Assembly (NCBI RefSeq): GCF_011397635.1
Contig: NC_064771.1
Coordinates: 18,415,379 to 18,479,378 of the forward strand
Direction: 5' to 3'
From: Epinephelus fuscoguttatus
Taxonomy: Eukaryota; Chordata; Actinopteri; Perciformes; Serranidae
Length of the DNA: 64,000 bases
Shown here piece after piece: positions 56,881 through 64,000 of the stretch (position 1 is the stretch's first letter; each line of letters opens with the position of its first letter). The notes below the pieces were generated by a model, which was not told the DNA's origin, ran no database searches, and saw only the letters and a list, made by a program, of their open reading frames with translations. Both the position numbers and the translations under genes were made by a program.

Positions 56881-57840
56881 ATCTTACTATATAATGACGA
56901 AAACTCTGTCTGTGGGTGTGTCTGTGTGTCTGTTCCACGTTTTTCTCCTCACTGACTTGGTCAATCCATGTGAAATTTGGCACAGTGGTAGAGGGTCATG
57001 GGAGGATGCAAATGAAGCAATATTACATCAATTGGCCAAATGGGGGCGCTATAGCAACCGATTGAAATTGCAAACTTTGAATGGGCATATCTCATGCCCC
57101 GTATGTCGTAGAGACATGAAACTTTGCACAGAGATGCCTCTCCTTATGAGGAACAAATTTGCCTGAGAACACATAACTTCTGGTTCTATAGATTTTCCGC
57201 CATTTTGAATTTTTTGAAAAACACTTAAAATCGATCTCTTCCAAGGAAGTTTGACCAATCTGTATGAAACTCGGTGAACATAATCTAGGGACCAATATCT
57301 AAAGTTCCCTCTTGGCAAAAGATGGAACTTGGAACTTGGAACATGGATGCTTCTATAAGGCAATGAATATTGCGGAGGGCGTGGCTCATCACATAAAGGT
57401 GTATAACATCTCAAAGGTTTCAACTTTGTAGGCATATGACCACACATAATCTGAGGGGACCCCTCTATTATTGACCCCATCAAACAAAATGGGGGCGCTA
57501 GAGAGCTCATTTATTATCTAGGCCTAACTGCTATATTGATTTTTACTAAACTCAATAGATATGTAGAACAGGACGCCTCAAGGTGACTGGAGAAATTTAA
57601 CTCTAATTGGCAACTAGGTGGCGCTATAACAATAGAAAAATGCTTAAAAATGGCTAAAATGGGACCGGTCGCTGTGGCTCCCCCTGTGGCCAAATGTTGT
57701 TTCTTTCTAATTTTTGGTATGACTAAGTCATGGTATGGTATGCTGTACTCAGTGGGTATGGACTAGTATTTCTTTATTTTGACGTGGCACTGCAGTGCGG
57801 TTATTAAGCCCCTCACTTTCCAATGAACTTAAAATTGGAG
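56881..57840. repeat. Common teleost dispersed repeat, unclassified
   Basis: Starts TATATAATGACGAAAACTCT with GTCTGTGTGTCTGTTCC and contains several GGGGGCGCTA(T/G)A modules (about 57,042, 57,492 and 57,610) and TGAAACTTTGCACAGAGATG. It encodes nothing conserved. I recognise the pattern from fish genomes but not its class. Confidence 0.5.
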
Positions 57841-57849
57841 TTGGCGGTT

Positions 57850-58325
57850 AAGATTCTCAGTCATCCAGGTCATGGTAATCGTGAGTGCTAATATCGTAGG
57901 CAACTGGACTTGCTTGCGTTTCTTGAAGACATTTCCCCTCTCATCCAAGAAGCTTCTTCAGTTCTAAATGACTGGTACAGAGTTTCAGGCTTTAAACCCT
58001 GTGTGGGTGTAAAGCCTTGCAGAGTCGTTGGGGTCACATGCGAGCTCTTGGTTTCAGAGTCGTTAAGGTCACAGTGTGAGTCCTTGACCCACCTGGCCAT
58101 CATGTGAGTCGTTAGGGTCAGGTGGGACCAGGGGTGATTGGGTGTGAAGTCGTCTTCTTCCCTGGCCAAGATGTGCACGTTGCTGTCCTCGAAAGAGTGT
58201 CCCTTCTCCTGTAGAAAACTGGAGGAAACCCTTAGCGTTTCTGTGCTGTAGACTGTTACCGTTTGATGTATTCTGCAGTATCTTCCCTGGACCAAACTAC
58301 TCTTTGTCCTGCGTGATTGCATGTG
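57850..58325 (-). mobile_element. Penelope-like element, 3' end
   Basis: On the minus strand FLQEKGHSFEDSNVHILARE is the GIY-YIG-side C-terminal motif of fish Penelope/Poseidon elements. The end sequence follows, built on GAAGCTTCTTGGATGAGAGG, ATGTCTTCAAGAAACGCAAG and CAAGTCCAGTTGCC. An internal deletion joins the two. The reverse transcriptase is absent. Confidence 0.75.
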
Positions 58326-58559
58326 TTACATGCTGACATGGTTTCATCTGTTTTTTCAAGCATCTTAGTGCAACAGCATGTGATCTAGAGGGCTGAATAC
58401 AACTGCAACGAGCAAAGTGAACCTGGAGTGCTTTGTGTTCACAGTGCACAGGTTAGGCGAACCGCACTGCAGACTCAGACCACCTCCTGAGGTCAGTTCG
58501 CTTCAGATGGGTCTGATTTTTCTTGAAGTGTTCACATATGCACAAAAAATGTTACGCCA

Positions 58560-59690
58560 CCACTCTGAGTCTGCTTAGAGGGCTGAAAAGAACCAAGACT
58601 AAGACTTAAGTGTTTGTGTAACACAGTGGCCTACTTTACCTTGACAATGTATACATTACAAAATGTATAGGACATGTTTATCTAATCTCACAGTTGTATG
58701 CAGATAAATAGCTACATAGATTTGACCTCAAGAAAAAGGCAAAAGTGAGAAATTAAATATGCCAGTCATGAAAACAATCTGCTCAATAGCTGAGTTATTT
58801 GATTCCTGCCATCAGCTGGTGTGTCCTCCATTAAACCCTCATGTCCCTCCTCTTCTCCAGCTCTCCTGAGTTGCACTCAATCTTTCAACCTGATGAAAGG
58901 AACGAGAGTGTCAGAAAAAGAAAGAAGAGAAAACATGACGAATCGGAGAGAACACAAAGTACCAAACACAAGCGGGGAAAGGGAACACATTAATCACCTC
59001 TTTCAATCACTTTAAAGTCTCACTTTTGTTTTTGCCTAGAGCAAAGTAAAACAGAGAGGGAACAAGAGAAAGGAATACAGATACCCTGTGTGATCTCCAA
59101 ATAAGGACCGCTGTGTGTTCAGACTAATTTAAGTGCAAAGTCAAACAATTTAAACAGCAAATCAGGTTAATGAATATTCAGAGGGGGATGAAACAGACAA
59201 CACCTTTTCCTTCAGTCATCAAGTGCTTGTTCTGGCTAAAAATTAACCTCAATCAGAGGCGGCAATCATAGCAGGAGCCGACTACAGAGATAGACGGCTT
59301 GTACAGAGGAGGGAAAAAAGAACCATTCTCCTGTTTTTATCCTCTTTTGCTCCAGATTCAACAGCACACTAACTTTTCCCCAGATAGAAAAGGGTTTTAG
59401 TCTCGCCTGAGTGTTTGCCCACATAAGCTCAGTGTGATCACCCTCTCCGTTTGTTCATGGCAACACTGCACCAATGTAAAGTAGCCCCGAAATCTTGGCC
59501 AGGGGCCCGTCTGAATTTTAAGTGACCTATTTGCCCACTTGTGTGTCCCTGCACATCTCCCTCCTTCTCCCTGCTCTGTCTACCCCAAGGCTCGCTTGTT
59601 TAAGAGGACCTACACATATCAAGGGCCTCCTTTCACTGAGGCCCTCGGACAATATTTCTTATTTCCCATCTGGCAGGACAATCCCACCCC
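58560..59690. other. Upstream flank of the plus-strand gene
   Basis: No mobile element with clear ends and no exon recognised. The base composition is more even than in the repeats to the left. The stretch just before 59,708 is the presumed promoter region. Confidence 0.4.
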
Positions 59691-59707
59691 CTGTCACCTC
59701 ATAGCTC

Positions 59708-59715
59708 TATATAAG
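59708..59715 (+). promoter_or_regulatory. TATA box
   Basis: TATATAAG sits 58 bp before the start codon at 59,766, which would put transcription start near 59,738 and leave a short 5' leader. The spacing is typical of a tissue-specific gene. Confidence 0.55.
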
Positions 59716-59765
59716 ACCGAAAAAGGGCCAGATGATAAGAACTCGCTCTCAAGACAAGCCTTGCC

Positions 59766-59817
59766 ATGCGGTGTAAAGTCCTCGTCCATGTCGTCCTCCT
59801 GACTCTCATAAAGAATG
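59766..59817 (+). CDS. Signal-peptide exon of an unidentified secreted or membrane protein
   Basis: ATG at 59,766 follows TTGCC and encodes MRCKVLVHVVLLTLIKN, then a GTGAGT donor in phase 1. A basic start, a hydrophobic core and a phase-1 intron after about 17 codons are typical of first exons of secreted proteins. The TATA box 58 bp upstream agrees. No second exon could be identified before the window ends, so the product is unknown. It is not obviously another protease copy: its upstream sequence differs from 35,170-35,300. Confidence 0.5.
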
Positions 59818-60590
59818 GTGAGTATTGTGTCATTACACTCACGGGCCGGTTACAACGGCTGCATTGTTGTTTCTTCACCTGTTGACCAGGTTTTCACACG
59901 TTTAAGCTGACCAGGTGAAATTTAAAGTATTGACACTGAACTCTTTCAGATGGACTCTGAATGTGAAGGCTTGTCACAGGGGTGTTTTAATGTTTACAGT
60001 CCCAGTACAGATCATTAGTTTGTGTAGATCTTGTGTGGTGGTTTAAAGGACTGTTAAAATGTGCAGATGTTGCTCATATTCAGACATGTTACTGTCAACA
60101 TATACTTGATTTTTATTTGTGTTGATATGGCGATACATCAAGTAGGTAGGACTGCTTCATACTACTAGAGGATATACATGTACAGGATTTTCATATCAAT
60201 TTACTGCAATTTTTCAGATATTTGAGCTTGATTATTTTACAAAACATCTCTCAATGCTATATTTCAACACGTATGATGATATATGACACGTAATATTGCA
60301 GTGCAAAATGTTATATACTATACAGTGAAAGAGGATTTTATCTGTGTCGTCCAACCCAACAGTCTAATAATTTAGAAAAACTACGTTAAGTTATTATGAT
60401 TAAGTAAATTACTGTTTACATACCAGGTTACACACTTCTCTGTATACCTTACCTCACCTATGCTTTCATGTTCAGGTGATTTAGGGACTGATAATTACCA
60501 TGGTTACAAGAAGTAAAAGTATGTTTTAATTACCAGACATTCATCATTTCCTCCAAATTGAAATAATTTAAATTCAGTTGCTCCGATTTG
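59818..60590. other. Probable intron, non-coding
   Basis: A/T-rich sequence after the donor at 59,818. I found no acceptor with a convincing open frame. Confidence 0.4.
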
Positions 60591-60594
60591 ACCT

Positions 60595-60745
60595 GAATTT
60601 AAAAAACTTAAATAAATAAAATAGAATTAAAATAAAATGAAATAAAAACAGAAACATAAATAAAAATAAATAAAATAGAAAATGAAAATTAGAAAAATAA
60701 ATAAAAATAAAATTAAATAAAAATAGAATTTAGAAAAATAAGATA
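60595..60745. repeat. A-rich low-complexity tract
   Basis: Irregular repeats of AAATAAAAT and AAATAGAA units, almost without G or C. Confidence 0.85.
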
Positions 60746-60845
60746 ACTCATTATTTATCTAAACGTGGATCCATTGGGGCTACAGGGTGAGTGTTCTTTG
60801 TTGGTGGATCAGTATGATGACTGCTGTTATAAATCGTTAGACCAA

Positions 60846-61180
60846 TGATGCTAAACTTACGGCCCCTGGGCCAAATGTGGCCCACTGCAGGGTGCCAGGT
60901 GGCCTGACAACCATTTCTTAATTCACAGTGAAAATAAATTATTCAAACTGTATGAATGTAAATACAGCGCCAGAGTGCATTAAAGAGCATCAAAACAGAG
61001 CTTGTTTAAAAAAGTAACAGGGCAGGATCCCCCTGACCCACCATCAGAGGTCCAGGCTAAGCCCCCAGTGTCTTTAAGTCCTAGAAACGCCCCTGTGTAC
61101 ATCTGACCTGTGCAGAGCCGCTGCACCTGGATTTGTCTCCTGGCTAAGATGAGTGAGGACAGCAAACACTGAAAAACTGA
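60846..61180. repeat. Degenerate fish repeats
   Basis: GGCCCCTGGGCCAAATGTGG with CCCACTGCAGGG resembles the hAT end at 32,867. The block at 61,020-61,110 (GATCCCCCTGACCCACCATC, AGAAACGCCCCTGTG) is a common fish repeat fragment. The minus-strand open frame over it is not a gene. Confidence 0.4.
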
Positions 61181-62640
61181 AAACAGGCAATTCACTTGTT
61201 ATATCATAAGAATCAACTATCAAAGGGCTGTGGGTGAAGTAAGAACACAGGGACAGCTTCTCTGTGTAGTTTGATCCACTTTAAAGTCCGAAAAAGAATG
61301 TAGGACAACTGAGCATCGACAACAATAGAGGCATCTCACATCTTATATATATCACTCCACCATACTTAACCATAACTCTCATTACCTGCACGTTAGGTGT
61401 GTGATATTAAATAGTTCCAAATTTAACGTAAAGAGCTAACATTAAATTATTAAATTACAAAAGTGGCCCCTTGGTAGACAAGTAGAGTATCCCTAATTTA
61501 GACAACTTGTACTTTTTAAAGCCAGTAGAGCATTCATCATGTTTTTTTTTTTAACTTAGTCCTTTCTTTCCTGTCAACCTGCTTTGATCGGCCCATCTAT
61601 CACACTTAACAAGAGGTGCAACATAAACACTTGACACTTTAGAAAGCTTTCCATCCCTTCGCTCTGACTTCACCTGCCGATAAGTATTTATTGTACTAGT
61701 TACTAATTAAGCTGATTGGGTGGCCAGACGGGACTGAAAGGCTGTATATTTACTCTGATTCAAGGAGGTGCGCTGAGTTTACTGATTTACAGTCAGAGAT
61801 GAAAAGAAAGAATGTGAAGCGGAAAAGTTTTTGAAACTCAATCCTCCGACACAAAATTCCTTGTCATTGTTTATTTGGGGTTATGACATGTAAAAAAACC
61901 AAACTGGACAAGTACTGTTTGCCCAGGCTGAGATGTGTATTTGTTGTTCCAGCTGTATTGTTGTCTATTCTAAAGGCAGTAAGAGATTGGCTTAAAAAAT
62001 GTGAGGCTCAGAGGGAGCTAGCCTTGTTGCTACAAGTGGCAATTACATTACAACTTGGCACTGTGTGTTTATTACGTCTTGTTTTGCCTTTGAGATAAAA
62101 CCTTTGAAATGTTTGTGTTATCTGTTTAAACACAGAGTAACTAGCAACAGCAGAGAGGTGTCAGCTAACTGACTCAAGGATGCCTTCATATCTACTTTTA
62201 AGTTTGCTAGCATTAGCCACCATTAGCTGCTAGTCACAGCAGGACAAGCAGGACTGTGTGTAACCGGTGTGCTCTAGTGTTGTCTGCATTGTGTTGTTAT
62301 GAAGAGGCCCAGAGCATGGATATCTTTGGAGGCGATCTCCGTTTATTCCTGACAGCTCTGACAGCAAGAGGTAAAAACACAGTCCTCTGTTAATTAAAAC
62401 CATATAACTTAACCCCCTACACAAATGAACTTACACAGGAATATGTTAGCATATTATACAGTAAGTCTGGGCTGAAAAATGGACTTATAAACAGTTTAAC
62501 AGCGCGGAAACACGGAAATTACTACGGCAATGTCGCTTACCTCTCCCATGGAATACAACAGCAAAAGGGGAGAGGCAAGGCGAGAGACACCCCTTTACAG
62601 GTGGGGTACCCCCGAAGGGGTACAGAAACTGAGTATCAAA
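61181..62640. other. No recognisable gene
   Basis: Intergenic or intronic sequence. The 71-codon plus-strand frame at 61,883-62,098 has hydrophobic stretches but no splice signals or family resemblance. No RNA gene is seen. Confidence 0.35.
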
Positions 62641-62660
62641 TTCCACACATTGTCTATGGA

Positions 62661-62850
62661 CAGTGGTGTAGAGGTAGTTGATGAGGTGGGTGTACTACTA
62701 AGTGGATAGGCAGGTTAGCGTGGAGGAAGTGGGTATACTCTCCTATATATTACAATGGCTTTTTGGCTGATAGGTGAGTATACTGTAAATGGCCAGAAAA
62801 AGAAGTGGGCATACCATGTATACCTGCGCATACCCTCCACTACACCACTG
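62661..62850. mobile_element. 190-bp hAT-type MITE
   Basis: Starts CAGTGGTGTAGAGG and ends CCTCCACTACACCACTG, near-perfect inverted ends. TCTATGGA (62,653-62,660) and ACTATGGA (62,851-62,858) form an 8-bp duplication with one mismatch. Same family as 17,203-17,393. Confidence 0.88.
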
Positions 62851-63242
62851 ACTATGGAGGCCTACGAGTGTCAGGTAATAACAACTAAAAGCCCCCCTTT
62901 GATTAGACGACTTCAGACATACAGTATGCACAGTGTTTTCTACAGGCCTACGCTGATTTATTTATTTATTTAATCTTATTTTATTGCACAGTTGCACATG
63001 GCGCACTGACTCAGCCCCTCCATGCTCCTATTTCTCTGTTTGTCAGACCAAAAATGAGACAAGAATTATCACGCTAGCAATCCCACAATCCCTTTGCCTC
63101 ATTTCCCGCCTGTGCGGATTGTTTCACCAGGAGGAGAGCTGGCAGCAGCTCAGCAACTTGCGAAATGGCCCTTCAGCCAGCGGCTATAGCAGCTTGAATT
63201 CAGTCAGCATGAGCACCAGCCAGCAGCAGCACCGGGTCTAAC

Positions 63243-63390
63243 CTGTTAGCTGATCCAACAGGGAGTTGAGGCTGTCCGGTTCCCCGAAGCTGGGGTTGGT
63301 GCTGGCTTGATTCATATTGCCACGGCCACTGACTGGGGATCTGTCTCCACAGCTGCTCTGTGGTGGCGGGGAGTGAGGTGGAGCACACAT
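63243..63390 (-). CDS. Probable first coding exon of an unidentified gene
   Basis: ATG at 63,390, in good context (ATCACAATG), opens 49 codons plus one base and is followed by GTTAGA as donor. It reads MCAPPHSPPPQSSCGDRSPV, SGRGNMNQAS, then FGEPDSLNSLLDQLT. The Pro/Ser-rich start followed by a short leucine-spaced helix suggests an intracellular regulatory protein, not a secreted one. Two CCAAT boxes and a CpG-bearing stretch lie 300-350 bp upstream. The rest would lie to the left and was not found; it would overlap the plus-strand gene starting at 59,766. I do not recognise the family. Confidence 0.4.
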
Positions 63391-63693
63391 TGTGATCGTT
63401 TATTAGCTACATAAACGAGCTTCATGCTGCAGCTGTGAAGCTTTGGCTCCAGTTAGCAGAAGGCTAAAATATTGGCAACGTTTTCTCTTAGTCTCTGGAA
63501 CGCTTTGCTGATATTATTTTATTAATTGTCAGGATACGACAATAAGTCCATCTTCCCTTCTTGTGGTTGCCTTGTAGTGTAAGCAGCTGTTGGCAGTGCT
63601 GGAATAGCAACTTTTTGTGTACGATTCTTCGCCATTGAATCAGGCTTTCACCATCTTAAGGAAGGCACGCGCGCATCTGCATTAGTAGAACAG

Positions 63694-63738
63694 CCAATAG
63701 GAGCGCTCTCTCTCCGAAATGGCCTGTGGTTGGCCAAT
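63694..63738 (-). promoter_or_regulatory. Pair of CCAAT/Y-box motifs
   Basis: CCAATAG occurs at 63,694 and again at 63,734, giving two CTATTGG Y-boxes 40 bp apart for a minus-strand promoter. GCACGCGCGCAT just downstream (63,665-63,676) is CpG-rich. This suits a TATA-less promoter for the exon at 63,243-63,390. Confidence 0.4.
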
Positions 63739-64000
63739 AGATATTGCAGAAATCTATTTTTCTCTCAGCTCAGAGTTTGGGGTTTTTGCCCAATGACGCC
63801 AAAATTCAAGTACCTACATGAGCCTTAACACTTGTCGCCAACATACTTTCCAGGTGTGCCAAACTCAATGCATAATTTCAGCTTTACTCTCGATTTTAAA
63901 TTCAATAACAAACTTCTAGCAAAACTATAAACATTGGTTGTCCATATTGCTTCACCATTTTGCCAACTGCCTTTCCACGTTGACGTGAGCTGCTTCGCTC

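Noticed and set aside
62984-63241. 85-codon plus-strand frame ending SLNSVSMSTSQQQHRV, preceded by a good acceptor at 63,048
   Set aside because: In the phase needed by the exon at 59,766 it meets a stop after two codons, and no donor exon in the matching phase was found. It may still be chance; left unannotated.

Overview
This is a piece of vertebrate nuclear DNA, most likely from a percomorph teleost fish. Genes are sparse and split by GT-AG introns. Fish-type mobile elements are dense: an L2 LINE with an (ATTG)n tail, Rex3/RTE-like LINE ends, hAT and Harbinger MITEs, a Penelope-like element, a tRNA-derived SINE, gypsy and solo LTRs. (TG)n microsatellites are common. There is no bacterial, plasmid or CRISPR content.

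The central feature is a tandem array of trypsin-fold serine protease genes on the minus strand. Unit A (about 25,277-40,158) and unit B (about 40,159-55,650) are two roughly 15-kb copies of one segment, each with a six-exon gene for a secreted, probably GPI-anchored protease of the prostasin/testisin type. Copy B (41,482-51,805) reads as an intact 349-residue protein. Copy A (26,603-35,169) carries a 2-nt deletion in the exon with the catalytic His and is probably a pseudogene. An older, broken copy C (8,161-8,463, with part of intron 1 at 14,785-15,060) keeps exons 2-3 only and has lost the catalytic His and the activation motif. Bases 60-175 resemble the upstream flank of unit A, so a further unit probably lies to the left. 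Both full copies replace the usual trypsin pocket Asp189 by Gly and Gly226 by Asp, a natural relocation of the specificity charge.

Layout. 1-8,150: decayed repeats (L2, a GGTCA-rich repeat, a MITE cluster, a solo LTR). 8,161-15,060: protease relic C, split by a 6.2-kb DNA transposon (8,616-14,784) with about 370-bp inverted repeats, a 3-bp target duplication and a broken gene of about 1,490 codons for a transposase with an XPG/FEN-like nuclease region. 15,060-25,270: MITEs, a 1.3-kb tandem duplication with a hAT insertion, a nested hAT. 25,277-55,650: units A and B. 55,650-59,700: repeats, including a Penelope-like element. 59,708-59,817: TATA box and signal-peptide exon of an unidentified plus-strand gene. 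63,243-63,750: a probable first coding exon on the minus strand with CCAAT boxes upstream.

A dispersed GGTCA-rich repeat recurs through the window. It contains perfect palindromic GGTCAnnnTGACC sites (oestrogen-receptor type) and DR1 sites (AGGTCAAAGGTCA), and the junction between units A and B lies in one of its copies. Exon limits were set by hand from splice signals and reading frame. Repeat family names come from recognition, not from a search.
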